The notes beneath the pieces were generated by a model. It was not told where the DNA came from. It saw only the letters and a list, made by a program, of their open reading frames with translations, and made no database searches. A program made the position numbers and the translations under genes. Shown in pieces: positions 31,786-43,375 of a stretch of 64,000 nt of DNA (position 1 is the first letter of the stretch; every line of letters begins with the position of its first letter). The DNA comes from Cystobasidiopsis lactophilus (lineage: Eukaryota; Basidiomycota; Agaricostilbomycetes; Agaricostilbales; Chionosphaeraceae), in assembly GCA_001599975.1 (NCBI GenBank), contig BCIO01000003.1:2350677-2414676 (forward strand). Reading direction: 5' to 3'.

Positions 31786-34596
31786 TTATCGAGGCGAATA
31801 GAGCGGCTGGCCGTTGGTCGGACCCCTGCCGAATGCGTTGAACGGGCTCTGGGGTGGCATGCCGTAGCCCTGGTTGGGCATGAAGCCGCCCATGCCGGGG
31901 CTGGTGACGCCGGGATAGCGGGACGACATCAAGATGGCTGGATCTTGGAAGGGCATCGACTCTGTTCGCAAATTGAGTACAGTAGAAGAGTTTAAGACAA
32001 CTTCAGAGGGGGGAAAGACGAACCTGAGGTAGGCGCGGCACGAGGTGGCAAAGGAGCCGAGGCGCCCGAGGCAGCCGACAACAGCGACGAATAGTAGTCT
32101 TCCGCGCCTCTTGGGGGCATGCCAACGGAGAGGCCCGGTGGACCCGATCGTGGCGGCGGCAAAGGGTGACTGGAGGCGCTGCTGAGAGCGGGCAACGCTT
32201 GACGCGCCAAATCGCCCATGGCTGGCAAGTTGATCTGAGAAGTGTGCGAGGGAGGGGGGAGAGGTTGGGTGGCAGCGCTGGACAAAGGAGGGAGGGAGAA
32301 GGACGCGGCGGCAGCTCGGCCAAAGCCAGCGAGGTCGCCACTGGGAGTGCCAACGCCGGGCGAGGTCAAGAGGTCGGCCTTGCCTGGCCAAAACTCGTTC
32401 GGCGCGCTGTTCGATTTGAGGCCGGGCGGCGGCGAAATGAGGTTCCGCTTGGGCGAGTTGGCTCGTAAGGCGGTGCCGGCGGTGAGGATGGACAGCGGCG
32501 AGGCGCGGCCGTTTGTCAAAGGCCGGGCTGGCATGGCGGCGGCGACAGCGGGGTCGACCATGGCCAACGCTGCCAAGCTGGTGAGCGAGTCGGTGCTGCC
32601 CAACAAGCCCTTCTTGGCAAACTCGAACCTCGAGCTCTTGGGGCGCGAGGTCGCATCGTCGGTCTCGGCAAACGGGTCGAAAGCGCCCGAGTAGATCTCT
32701 TGCGAGGCGCTGCGAGCGAGCATGCCTGGCGTGCCCAGCGTGGTGCCGGAGAGCAGAAAGTCGGAGCCGAACAGGTTGTCGCCACCGATTATGTTGGCCG
32801 TCAAGTCCAACCCCTCCGGCTTGGCCTTCTCCTTGCCCTTCTCGTCTCGCGCGGCGGAAGCCACGTCGATGTTCAGGTTGAAGCTGAAGGAACCCTCGGA
32901 AAAGTTGGTGAGCGTCTTGTCAAAGTCGGCGTCTGGCTGGGGTTCAGCGGGTGGCGGAGGCCGAGCAGTGAAACCGGGCGGCGGACCAATTGCCGCGGGC
33001 GCCGGCGGAAGAGGGGTGGAAGTGGAGGTGGAAGTGGAGGCGAGAGGGGAGATGCTGTCAGACGGGCGCGAGAGGCCAGGTGGAGGAAGGACAACAGTGG
33101 AGACAGTGGAGGGAGGTTTGATGGTGCTGTCGGAGCTGACTGTTTGCGCTTTTTCGCTCAATGGCGAGCCAGCGAGGTCGTCGGTGGCCAAGCTGCCCCT
33201 GCGCATCGAAGCCAAGTAAGCCGCTTTGGTCTCGTCAGACGACGTCGAGCTGCGGCGGGTGCCGGTTGACATCGACTGGACAGAGCCTTGCCTCGACCTG
33301 ACGGCAGCGGCGGCGACCTGCGCTTCTCTAGATGGTGGACGAGCAGGGAGAGGGTGGTGGGTGGCCTTAGGCAAACGGGTCGTTCCCACTGGAGCCAAAG
33401 GTCGAGCGACAGGCGCGGCGGCCTGCGGAGCGGCTGGGGCCGAGGAAGACGAGGCGGCTGGCTGGTGCTTGGCCCAAGAAGCGGTGGGAGGCAAGCCAGG
33501 GGCAGCGTTGAAGCCGCCGCGGCCGAAGCGAGCGTCCCTCGACTCTTGCTCCTTCATCGCATGCTTGAGCGTGGACATCTCTTCCCGCGTCACAGGCCCC
33601 GGTGCACCGCCCACTGGATCTACCTCATCACCTGGTTCGTGGGCCATCATGCAGTTGTCTTGGTGGCACTTCTGGCCGCGAAGGTAGGAAGGGCAGTATT
33701 TGGTTGTGCCCCAACCGGCTCTGAGTCGATGGCTGCCGTCCGCCGTCGAAGTGCCGTCCACGGCCAAAATGCAAGCCGACGCCTCTCGGGAGGACGAGTA
33801 GTTGATGTACACGTTGACCGGCTGGTTCTTGGGGTCGAGGGCGGTCTGGGCGGCCATGCTCTCTGGCATGTTGGTGCGCTTAGCGAGGAAGAGCTTGAGG
33901 ATCTTGCCGTACTGGCCAAACTGCTCGTAGGACTTGAGGTGGGGGATGGTCTCCTCGTTGGCGATGCGCGAGGTCATGCCCTGGATGTGCACCTGCGTCT
34001 TCTGCTTGATGCGGACGTTGGCGAGGTGCTTCCTGGACGCCAGCTCGGTGTCCTTGCGCTCTCGGTCCCTTTGCTTTTTCGACGCTTGGAGCTTTTTGAT
34101 GCTGTTGGGCCCGAGTAAGCGTCGCTTCTTGGGCCAAAGGGGAGCCCAATGGAATGGGGCAAGGGATCAAAACGCACTCTTCTGGCTTCAAAGGCGTGAA
34201 CTCGACGGCCTCGTCGCTGTACACCTTTCGACAAGCTGGACAGCGCCCGTTGAGGTTCTCCTTGATGTGGTGCCAGCAGAAGCGGCAGATCTGTCCCAAG
34301 CGGAATTCAGAATTCGCCTTCCACGCAGCTCTGCGCTCCAAGCCCAGGCGACCAAGCCTACCTGGTAGCCGCAAGAGCAAGGGCGAAAGTTGAGATCGGA
34401 GATGTCCATCTCCTCGAGGCAGAGCGGGCATTCGTTGTCCTCCTGCACGCCACAATGCCGGGTCAGTCGTCAAGGCCTGCGTTGAGTGCTGAGTCAGGGG
34501 ACAGCCGCCACTCACGTCCGAGTCGGCGTCTGCCAGGCCATTCAAGAGGCCAGCGCTGCTGCTCTGCGTCATCGTGACCGCGCCCATCCGCAACAT
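31786..34596 (-). CDS. NOT4: NOT4 RING E3 ubiquitin ligase of the CCR4-NOT complex
   Basis: Five exons (34596-34516, 34442-34362, 34290-34178, 34101-32024, 31961-31786) encode 842 residues. The C4C4 RING reads CPLCLEEMDISDLNFRPC-CGYQ then ICRFCWHHIKENLNGRCPACRK, split by an intron. It is followed by a linker (IKKLQASKKQRDRERK), an RRM (QVHIQGMTSRIANEET..QFGQYGKILKLFL) and a CCCH finger (CPSYLRGQKCHQDNCMMAH). The last 550 residues are Pro/Ser-rich. NOT4 ubiquitinates ribosomal and nascent-chain substrates and links translation to mRNA decay. Start codons at 34596, 34587 and 34572 are all possible. The last intron uses a GTTCGT donor. Confidence 0.95.
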
Positions 34597-35244
34597 GGCG
34601 AGAGGCAGTCGAAGGAAGTCCACAAAAGGAATCGCCCGGTCAGCTCTTCGCGCAAGGTCGTTCCCCCGCTTGGGCTGGATTCTACGCTTGCTGTGTAGCA
34701 CCGTCTAGCTCCCACAGAGAGGGTATCCACGCAAACACGACCGCTTTGGAATGGTGTCTTGCAGAAGAAAGGACCGCAAGTCGCAGCGACGCCCTCTGCG
34801 AAAATCGAGAACGGACTTGTGGGCGACCAAGGCCCAGGGAGCGCGGCATTTCAAGTCTTTTGGCAATGCTGGAATGTTTCTGTGTCTGTGGATGAAGTGA
34901 GACCCGCGGATTGGACACTTTCTGCCCTAAAAAATCCGTCGCCACCGACACTGAGCCATTTTGGCAGTGCGGATTGCTTTTGAATCAGCGGGTTTGATTG
35001 TCTCTTGCTTGGCTCGATGATGCAGTACTGTTTTCGATTGGTCGGTTGGCAAAGTGAGAGATCTGGGCTTTCATCCTTTGGGGCCACAGCGCCGCGCCGA
35101 CCGATGCTTTTTCTGCTGCCTTCTCTCTTATCTTTGGCGAAAAACGTTTCGCTCATAGGCCTCCTGACTTGCGCCATCTCACTTTGTCTCTTTTGGGAAA
35201 GCTACTACTTAGACTGCTTCGACGAGCAAGCGGCCTGCAGCACA
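34597..35244. other. Divergent intergenic region
   Basis: About 650 bases upstream of both NOT4 and the next plus-strand gene. An upstream in-frame ATG at 35104 would add a hydrophobic segment of 47 residues to the downstream protein; its paralogue has no such segment, so I leave it out. Confidence 0.4.
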
Positions 35245-35887
35245 ATGGGATCGCAGCACACCGTGTTCTCCTTGCACCAAAAGGGCCCCTTGATTGCGAA
35301 TTCGTACGACTCGCCAGCCGTGGCCAGTGCCTACAACTCGGCAGCTTCGAACCCGACTACCTCTTACACCACTCCCAACGTGAGCTTGACTGGCCGAGAC
35401 CAACTCGTGGACCCAAAGGGTGTTTACTTGGCTGTGTGGAGTAAGTGTCATTCTTTCCACGCTTTGACTTGCAAGCTCATCGATTTCCACAGCTCCAATG
35501 GTCAACGGCGATCGCCGCCACTGGGCGCTGTTCATCTCCAGCCCGGACGCCGCCAATGCCAGCTCGGGGCGCTTGATCCAGACCAAACCTCGCTGCAGTC
35601 AAAGCCAGCAGTTTTTGGAAGTCCGGGATGCCAACATCAAGAACGAGCTGGGCTTCGACGCGCTCTACAAGCTGGGCAACACCGAAACTTCGCAGCTGAC
35701 CCAAATCGTCGACCTCGCTCGCTCGCTGCCGGTACCAGATTCGACCACTGTTGTCTCTGGGCCGTTTGGGTTGGAAGAGGGTGGAGGATGTCACTCGTGG
35801 CTGTTGGCTTTGGTGCAGGAATGCGAACGGGCTGGCTACTTGACGGCAGGAGCGGAGAGCTTGGTCATTCAGGCCCCTCGCTTTTGA
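35245..35887 (+). CDS. Unknown fungal protein, tandem paralogue 1
   Basis: Two exons (35245-35440, 35493-35887) encode 196 residues. The core pattern is GVYLAVWT then RRHWALFIS, RLIQTKPR, FLEVRDANI, GFDALYKLG and FGLEEGGGCHSWLLALVQ. The Tyr-Leu-Ala-Val...His-Trp-Ala-Leu-Phe-Ile layout resembles small fungal families whose conserved His-Trp sits at a beta-strand edge; I cannot name it securely and no catalytic set is evident. The conserved GGCxxW near the C-terminus could hold a functional cysteine. The next gene has the same intron position and 40-50% apparent identity by eye. An upstream start at 35104 would give an N-terminal membrane segment. Confidence 0.68.
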
Positions 35888-36330
35888 GGATGTTCATGAT
35901 GCTTGGTCTCCAGTTATGGTGACGTGCCTGAGAGAAGAGATCGTGATGTAGTGCGAATGGTGAAAAATGCCTGTCAACCGGATCATTGGTGGTTGTTCTT
36001 TGTGACACCGGCTAGCCGAGCTTCGCTCTTGCCTACTGCTGGGCTGCTCTGCTATTTCCTATGTATGACCTCACTACTTCTGGTTTCTTGCGATTTCATT
36101 CGCGGTGCAATGCTGTTTCTAGGGTCGTGGTCGAAAAACTGCTCCGCTGCCCCGCTCCTACGACCTGGAAGCTCAAGGCTCACTATTCTAGATTTGACTA
36201 AGCATGGCACTGTTGCTTGACAAACACCAACAGCAGCACAGTTCAGCCTCGCCTGCATCATTGAACTCGCTCGGCTGTGCATTTTGGTACGACCAGCATT
36301 TATACCTTCTCTTTCTCTCCAACCACCGAT
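35888..36330. other. Intergenic region between tandem paralogues
   Basis: About 440 bases. No open frame with splice support, no repeat and no RNA gene seen. Confidence 0.35.
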
Positions 36331-36968
36331 ATGACCGCTTATAGTGAGTCGCCTGTCTCATTGAAGTCTACTTCTTTCTCAGTCGAGCAGACTTGATGAC
36401 CACTGCCGGCACTACGCCTAACGCATACACTGCTCCGACGTTGTCGACGGCCACGCCCCTTGCCAACGATCCACGTGTGACTTCTCAAGTCACTGGAGTC
36501 TACCTGGCTATCTACAGTGAGCTTTCACTTGAGCTTCGACCGCACCGCTCACATTTTTACAAAGCTCCGCCTCCTTCGCGCCGCCGCCACTGGTCTCTGT
36601 TCATCGCGCACCCTGACCCCAACAGCACCACGACCGGTCGCATCATCGAGACTATCCCCAATGCCGCCATCCCTACATCCACCCGACATGTTCTGGCAAT
36701 CAGAGACGTCCTCGCGATCAATGCCGAACCCGGCTTCGAGCGCTTGCTTCGCATTGGCAGCACTGAACCGGCTCAGGTTCCATTTATCGAGTCACTTGCC
36801 GTCGCCCAGGTGCCTCCTGATGTCTCCCAGACCGTCAACGGAGGCTTCGGACTAGAGGAAGCCGGCGGATGCCAGACCTGGATTCACACTTTGGTCCAAG
36901 CTTGCGAGACAAAGGGCTACATCACGCGGGGAGCTGAAATGGTTGTCAAGGATGCCCCCAGGTTTTAG
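36331..36968 (+). CDS. Unknown fungal protein, tandem paralogue 2
   Basis: Three exons (36331-36343, 36391-36516, 36565-36968) encode 180 residues. The 13-base first exon supplies MTAY; a second ATG exists at 36396. It shares GVYLAIYT, RRHWSLFIAH, GRIIETIPN, VLAIRDVL and FGLEEAGGCQTWIHTLVQACE with the upstream gene, and the intron before the RRHW segment is at the same position and phase. Neither gene shows a signal peptide. Function unknown; the conserved His, Trp and Cys are the places to look for activity. Confidence 0.7.
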
Positions 36969-37319
36969 CCAATGGCCTCTCCTTCACAAGCACGCGACGG
37001 TGGCAAAGGTTCAAGCCGCCTCCCCTGATCGACGAAAGGTTTTGACGCTTGCGCTATAGTACTCTCTTCCATTTACTTTGAAATGTAGCCTAGACAATGT
37101 AGCAAGCTTGCACCCACATTTTGCCACCATAAATTTACCTCTTGCGCCACTCGGCTCCGAGCCCTCTTGCTCGCTGCTAGCCAAACCCATGCGCCCATGT
37201 ACGATATCTCGATCAAACATGGATGAATAAACTAATAAGGTGCTCCAGTCCAAGGCAAGAGACTCAAAAAAGGCCAGTCTGATGCCGTCTCGCTCGAAAG
37301 CACCTGCACTTGCCCTCAG
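36969..37319. other. Intergenic region, probably with an unresolved first exon
   Basis: The rhodanese gene downstream lacks an in-frame ATG before its conserved start, so its first exon should lie in this stretch. Candidate ATGs at 36972, 37189, 37198 and 37282 do not join in the right phase by the splice sites I tried. Confidence 0.35.
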
Positions 37320-38486
37320 ACCAGTCCGGTCCTTCTCTTCTATCGCTACTTCAACGCCAAGCCGTCTTTGAATCTGTCTCAAGTGAAGCAGCTCCGGAAA
37401 GACGCGACAAGCGACCTTGCCCTCGACATGGCTCAATTCTTTCAGAGCACCTGCGAGCGCCTGGGCATGACTGGCAAGATTCGTGTCGGGCACGAAGGCT
37501 TCAATGTCACCGCTGTTTGTGGTGACGAGACCGTTTATGAACAATTCGCGCTGGCCTGCCGGGAGCATTGGAGCTTTGACGGACTCGAGTTAGCTTCGGA
37601 AGCTGCCACTTGCTCCACGACAACACCGACTCGGCGACGCAGGCCTCCCAGCTCTTTTGCTCCAAACCGAGCATTTTTCAAGCCGACAAATGGCTGCATC
37701 CACGTCTTTGAAGGCGTTCTGTCGGTAAAAGTTGTCGACGAGATCACGCCGCTGGGCTGCTCAGCTTGGCCGCTGGAAGACGTCGATGCTCTGCCCGAAA
37801 GCGGCCTACAATACTTGACGCCGCCACAGTTTCATCAGCTGGTTCTCGACCCTCCCCCCAACACCACGCTACTTGACGTCCGCAATCGCTACGAAAGCAA
37901 CTTGGGCTTCTTCGCTTCTCCAGCTCTCCAATCTGTTCGACCTGGCATCAGGCGCTTTTCCGAGTTCCCTATCTTTGTTGGCGCGAGGAAGGAGCAATTG
38001 GCCAGATCAGACACTTTCATGTCGTTCTGCACGGGCGGCATTAGGTGTGAAAAGGCGGGAAGGCTGCTGGCCCGAGACTTCCCCGAGAAGCGAGTGTACA
38101 CCCTACAAGGCGGTATCACAAGCTATCTGGAGTGGGTCAACGATCAAGTTGCAGCGGGGAAGATGGTGCCTGAAGACAGCTGTTTTGTTGGCCACAACTT
38201 TGTCTTTGATTCAAGAGGGCGGATAGGGCTGGACGGAGCCGCCGGTCAACCTTGCCATGGATGCCAGCAACCAACCAGTCGCCTCGGAAAATGCCAGGGT
38301 CTTGGCTGCAACTTGATCTTGCTGGAGTGCCAGAGCTGCTCAAAGTCGGCAGCTGGAGTGTGGTGCTGCTTCAGTTGTCAGGAAGTTTCCTCGCGGGCAA
38401 GAGAAAGAGGAGGGCGGCGTAAAGGCAACTGCGAGTGCGAGATCCAGAGGGCCGAGGAGCTTCTAAATCCTTCTGTCAAATCCTGA
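37320..38486 (+). CDS. TSTD2/TrhO-like rhodanese-domain protein (5' end unresolved)
   Basis: From 37320 the frame encodes 388 residues without intron. It begins SPVLLFYRYFNAKPSL, the N-terminal domain of bacterial TrhO (YceA) and human TSTD2; then GKIRVGHEGFNVT, and a rhodanese domain with TTLLDVRNRYES and the active loop FCTGGIRCEKA, containing the nucleophile Cys. The C-terminus has cysteine pairs (CHGCQQ, CQSC, CCFSCQE) that could bind zinc, as in TSTD2. Bacterial TrhO hydroxylates uridine 34 of tRNA; whether the fungal protein does so is unknown. The real start is missing: no ATG precedes FYRYF in frame after an upstream TAA, while TGCCCTCAG at 37311-37319 is a good acceptor. Confidence 0.82.
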   Translation, partial: TSPVLLFYRYFNAKPSLNLSQVKQLRKDATSDLALDMAQFFQSTCERLGMTGKIRVGHEGFNVTAVCGDETVYEQFALACREHWSFDGLELASEAATCSTTTPTRRRRPPSSFAPNRAFFKPTNGCIHVFEGVLSVKVVDEITPLGCSAWPLEDVDALPESGLQYLTPPQFHQLVLDPPPNTTLLDVRNRYESNLGFFASPALQSVRPGIRRFSEFPIFVGARKEQLARSDTFMSFCTGGIRCEKAGRLLARDFPEKRVYTLQGGITSYLEWVNDQVAAGKMVPEDSCFVGHNFVFDSRGRIGLDGAAGQPCHGCQQPTSRLGKCQGLGCNLILLECQSCSKSAAGVWCCFSCQEVSSRARERGGRRKGNCECEIQRAEELLNPSVKS

Positions 38487-38680
38487 AGAGAGCTTCAAAC
38501 TCAGATTCAGCGTGTCGGGCTCGAGCGCTGAGAATTCTATTACCTCATGCTTCGAAGTTGCCTCACGTTGTCTGAACTAAGAAAGCAATGAACCAACGCA
38601 TACGGGATTGCATTTATGTTTGTACAGTGTGGATAGATTCCAGACCCAAAAGAGCATCAGCTGAGGCGACCCTCCCTTCT

Positions 38681-40976
38681 TTATGCGTTCCTGGGCACGT
38701 TCGAGTAATAGGGAATGCAGATGAAGTTCGGGTCATCGGTGTAGTCGACCACTGGGAAGAAATCTCAAAACGGGCCCACCAAAAAGGAAGTCAAGGAGGA
38801 ACGGAAGCTTACTGGCAACGGTGACAGGGTGCGTGGGCTTCTCAGAGACGATAAGGTTGAGCAGAGCAGGACCCCCAGACAGCGACTTGACGACCTTGGG
38901 GATGTCTTCCAGGGTGGCGGCGCGACCGCCCTTGCATCCAAGAGCTTCGGCCACCTTTTCGAAAGGAAGGTCCTTGTTGAGGTTATCAGCTGCTGGTCGC
39001 GCAGCTCTGTATGTCAAGAAGGCAGTCCAATCAGCAAGTGGATCACCGGGCGAACGTTTTGGCTTACGAAGTCTTGCCGTAGAGGATCTCTTGGCCTCCC
39101 TGAGACATGCCCCAGATGCTGTTGTTCATGACCACAGTGAGGACCTTGACATTAAAGCGGGCAAACGTGTCCAGCTCGGCCAAGTGGAATCCGGCTGAGC
39201 CGTCGCCTTGGATCTGAACAACTTGACGAGATGGATCAGCGATGGCGCATCCCAACGCATAACCGTAGCCATTGCCGAGCATTCCCATGTCTGCAAGGAA
39301 TTCCCTGTTTTAGACCGAAGGAATTTGGCGAGGACGCAACGAGGCAGAACCTACATCCAGATGTGAACATGCACAGCGAGGGCTTGCAAAGCTCCATACC
39401 GTCTGAGCCCCAGATCACTGTAGCGCACTGTTAGAGGACCGCAACAGCCAAGAATGCTCTGGCAACTCACTTGCGTCGCCACCGTCCAACAGAACGATGG
39501 AGCCCTCGGGCGCCGCCCGGAAAACGGCGCGGATGGCCTGCAACGGATGCGGCTTTCCATTCCTGGGGTCGACCTTTGGGTCGTTTTCGTGCTGGTGCGG
39601 TGCCTTCTTGAGGGCGGTGGCATCGGCGACCCACTGCTTGTCGGCAGCAATGCCGGACTCGTTGGCCAGCGCAGCGTTGAGAGCCAGGAGAGTCTGGCCG
39701 ACTTCAGCAGTGATTCCTACAGAGCAAAGGTGCACAACATTTTCAGAAACTTCAAAGCGGCCACAGCGATGGGGGGAACAAACCGAGGTCAATAGCCTGA
39801 GCGCGGCCGATTTCGGCGCCATCGGTGTCCACTTGGATGTATTTGCAGTCCTTGGCGGGCAAGACACCAGCACTTCGGTTGCCCAAGAACATGCCAGTCC
39901 GTGCGCCAAGGAGCATGATGAGATCTGGGGGGCTCTTCAGGCCGCCCAAAGTCCAGCCAACACCGCATTGGAGCGGATGGTCGATTGGCAGGGCCGAAGT
40001 GCTCTTGAGAGAGTAGAAGCTGGGGATCTGGAGCGTCTCGACGAACTTGGTGAGCTCGGCCCGAATTTTGGGATCGCTGGCGCCAGTGCCGGTGATCAGA
40101 AGAGGACGCTTGGCGGCCTTAAAAAGCTGGATGGCGTCTTGGATGGCCTGAGGGTGCGGTGCAGGCGCGTAAGGCATGGCCTTGGTGATAGAGCCCCAAG
40201 CGATGTGCTCGACATTGACAGGGGTAAAGAGGACGTCAACGGGAAAGTCGATAACGGTGGGGCCTATGAGCTCGATGTATTCAGCCCCAAACGACGTGAG
40301 TGTTTCAAGTCATCCGTGAAAACCAACCTGGGTTGGCCGACGTGCTGATTCTGAAAGCATGGGCGATCAAGCGAGGAATCTCGCCAGGGTTGGTGCATCG
40401 ATACGCCCACTTGGTCACCGTTCGGGAAAGCACGACTTGGTCATGGACTCCCTGAAGAGTGTTGGCTTCACCGTCGCGCAGAGGAGGAGAGGAGGTGATG
40501 CAGAAGACGGGCGCGCGATCTGCAAAGGCGGTGGCCAAGCCAGCGATGGCGTTGGTGAAGCTAAGGGACATTCGTTGAGCCTGCTGATTGCGGCGAAGAC
40601 AACAAGATAGCCAGCTCACCCGCTGTTGGCAGTTGCGAAGCACACGCCGACTTTCTTCGAGACCTTGGCGTAACCTTCGGCGGCGTTGACCGCGGCCTGC
40701 TCGTGGCGGGTGTCGACCAGCTTGATGCCAGCCTCCTGAGCGCCATACAGGAAAGAGTCCAAGTGGCCTGGGTCACTTTGAACCCAGGAACGCTTGCGGG
40801 CTGGAGCGGACGAGCAGCTCACCTCCGTGGATGCCAAAAGCGACTTCAACGCCCAATTGCTTCAAGCTTTGGCCCAAAAGGTCGCCGCCCAACAACTCGC
40901 GTCCTTTGGGGAAGTTGATTGGGAACGAGTCCGCCGCGAAGACGCCGTAATTGTGAGAGCCATTTGCCTTGGCCAT
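38681..40976 (-). CDS. Thiamine-diphosphate enzyme of the acetolactate synthase / hydroxyacyl-CoA lyase group
   Basis: Nine exons (40976-40823, 40767-40620, 40560-40328, 40263-39784, 39716-39471, 39417-39355, 39290-39068, 39006-38813, 38751-38681) encode 603 residues. The PYR domain has DTRHEQAAVNAAEGYA with the catalytic Glu; the middle domain has PLLITGTGASDPK and VDTDGAEIGRA; the PP domain has MLGNGYGYALGCA and the ThDP motif GDGSAG..(26 residues)..NN. Members of this group make or split carbon-carbon bonds next to a carbonyl (acetolactate synthase, benzaldehyde lyase, 2-hydroxyacyl-CoA lyase). No mitochondrial presequence is clear and no classic PTS1 is present (ends PRNA), so it is not the usual ILV2. 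A TATA-like TATATAAT on the upstream side lies near 41223-41230. Confidence 0.87.
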
Positions 40977-41246
40977 CTTGGATTTGATCGATTGCGTTAA
41001 TTGATTGGGCTCGCAAAGGGGTTTTAAGAGATGGATTTCGTGGTCCAGAGAAAGGTTGAAGGTCAGGGTAGACGAGGGTCCGGAAGCTTGATCATTTCTG
41101 GGACGAAGAGGAGCCCCGGATTGAGACCGGAAGCTCTGGTGGGGAAAAGTGGCGGAGCCAACCGAGGTTCTCGCTTTCCTCAGGCTCATTGTCTACGAGC
41201 GTTATATTAAATGCGTGGTGTCTATATAATGAAGAGCGAGCCAATC

Positions 41247-43016
41247 TTAAACCCGCCAAGTTCCCTTTTCCCGCACAAGTTTCCAACGCACAATAATCAT
41301 CAAGCCAATGGGCAGGATGAGCAGCGCCCCGTTCAATACACCACCTTTCCACCAAGTGTCCTTTCCAATGACCGCACCAGCCACCGGAGAGCCCAGCAGG
41401 CAGAACAAGCTTGCGACCGTCCAGCAGATCCCACTCTTCAAGCCAAACTCTGCTGGGTTCTTGGTGACTGCGGCGATAGAAGGGGCGTACAGCGTCGTCA
41501 TTGAGTTACATATCATTCTTTAAAAAGAATGAGATAGACCAAGGATAGTAAGGGAGCGAAGATTAAGCGCACCCGAAAGATATCGCATAGATGACGACGC
41601 CTGCTTTCGAGGTAGCAGTGCTCCAGACAAAATACAAGACTGCCTCTCTTTCTTGAGCAGGATCTCAAGGACAAAGAGCCGAAAAAGAACGCACCAGCAA
41701 GTAGCGTTACCACGGGAATGTAGACATTGAAGACGCCAAACCGCTGAGCGAGGGCGTTCGGAATGGTCGACATCATGCCACCCACGCTGGCCAGAGGAAG
41801 TAGGTAGAAGGACAGCTCCGGCCCTGCGCCGGTGGACTCCGCGCCAAACACTTGCAAGTAGCTGTAGCCGGTGAAGCTCGCGAAGAAGAAAACGGTGCCA
41901 CTGCAAAAGATGATCAGCCTCGCGCCTCACGAAAGTTTGGCGGACCTACCTGACTAGCATGAGCATGTATTGCGTGTCCTTGAGCATGTTCTTCAAAGCC
42001 TGCTTTTTGTTTGGTGGCGTCTCTTCCAGGACGCGGACGTGTAGGGGGAAGGGCCGGGCCAAAAGGTTGGCGCCGATTAAGAGAGCCGTGTAGATGAAGG
42101 CACAGATGCGGACGGCCCACGGAAAGCCGACTTGCACGATGAGGTTGTTGAGGGCGATGGGCATAACGACTCCTCCAATGCCGCCAGCAAACGCCAGCGC
42201 CCACCCGATGTAGAGCGAGGCCGCATCCGGAAAGTGGCCAGCGATCAACACAGTGTTGGGCACGAATATAAACCCCTGAGCGAGGCCGACAACAATTCCT
42301 TGGCATAGAATAAGCTGCCAGTATTTTGTTGACCCGGAGATGGAGAAGAAGCCGATGATGTAAAGACAAGAGGCGCCCAGCAACTCCCATCGATAATAAC
42401 CTTTGTCGCAAAGGGCGCCCGACAGACTACCCCAGGCGAGTTGCTGGAAGGTGCCAATGGTGCCGATCCAAGCCAAAGTCGATAGCGAGTACTCGGGTAA
42501 AAGAGTAGACTTGTAGTACGCAATGTACTGATGTGAGAACGAAAAGGGAAGAGCTCAGCCACCGATTTATGGAAAGGGCACGAAAGGTAAGGGACATACG
42601 ACACCAATGGACAAAACATAAGAGATTGCCACCATGTAGGAGAGACAGGCGGAAATGAGAGAGCTCCATGCCGCCCAAGGTCGCTTCTTTTTGACACCCT
42701 GCGATATCGAAGCCCGTGATATCGAACCGCCTCTGGATAAAGTCGTAGTCATTGGGAGCCCTCCTTTTTCACTAAGCGTTGGTGATGCCAGCTTTTGGTC
42801 CTCCAGATCGGCCATCTTGCCTCCCGTCTTTGACGCGTTGCCATCGTTGTAATGTTGATTTTCGGCCTGCGCCGCCACCACCTCTGGGTCGCGCGAGATG
42901 GTCGGCGCGATGCTAACGGTGTCGCCTTGGAGCATGTGGCCAAACGAACGCTTGTGTGGGTGAACGTTCTTGTCAAAGAGGCATAGGTTTTTCCAGATGG
43001 AAATGGAGGGGGACAT
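41247..43016 (-). CDS. Monocarboxylate-type MFS transporter
   Basis: Five exons (43016-42600, 42527-41950, 41900-41695, 41639-41573, 41517-41247) encode 512 residues. A cytosolic N-terminus of about 115 residues is followed by 12 hydrophobic segments. YMVAISYVLSIGVYIAYYKSTLLPEYSLSTLAWIG resembles helix 1 of fungal MCT-like proteins (the MCH and riboflavin-transporter family), as do GIVVGLAQGFIFVPNTV and FAGGIGGVVMPIALNNL. These proteins carry monocarboxylates, riboflavin or related small acids; the substrate cannot be inferred. An internal ATG near residue 28 is another possible start. Confidence 0.88.
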
Positions 43017-43374
43017 GCCGGGCAGCGGGGAGGCGCAAATCCCTCCCTGCACTCTGTTTATGCGAGCGTGGGAAAAGGTGCCGAGCTCGGCACAAGCGCA
43101 CGAATGACTGGCGAGTGGCGTGAGCAGCGGCAGCACAGGCGTGAACAAACAGCAGCCAAGCGCGCGACGAGGTGGAGCAACGTCGTTGGTTCAAAGCCAG
43201 CAGGTTCAAGTCGTGAACAAGTCTTCAAGCGCGCACAGCAGAACATTTTGAAGACTTAGACGGCCATATGTTCAGAAACCATACACTGGAACACAAAAAC
43301 GAAAGAACGAGAGAGACGAGGCGGTCCTTGAGCTCCAACAGCGAGAGAGCGCAGAAAATGGACGGTGGCGATTG
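43017..43374. other. Divergent intergenic region
   Basis: About 360 bases between the MFS gene and site-2 protease. It ends with a five-codon upstream frame, annotated separately. T-loop-like GGTTCAA boxes near 43187 and 43201 do not fold into a tRNA. Confidence 0.4.
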
Positions 43375-43375
43375 A
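43358..43375 (+). promoter_or_regulatory. Five-codon upstream ORF abutting the site-2 protease start
   Basis: ATG at 43358 opens Met-Asp-Gly-Gly-Asp and stops at TGA 43373-43375. The A of this stop is the A of the main ATG (TGATG). Such a layout can allow termination and reinitiation and so control the main frame. It is regulatory only if the mRNA starts upstream of 43358. Confidence 0.5.

Noticed and set aside
43141-43215. tRNA-like T-arm (GTTGG TTCAAAG CCAGC) and second GGTTCAA box
   Set aside because: The T-stem pairs, but no matching acceptor stem or D-arm occurs at the right distance.
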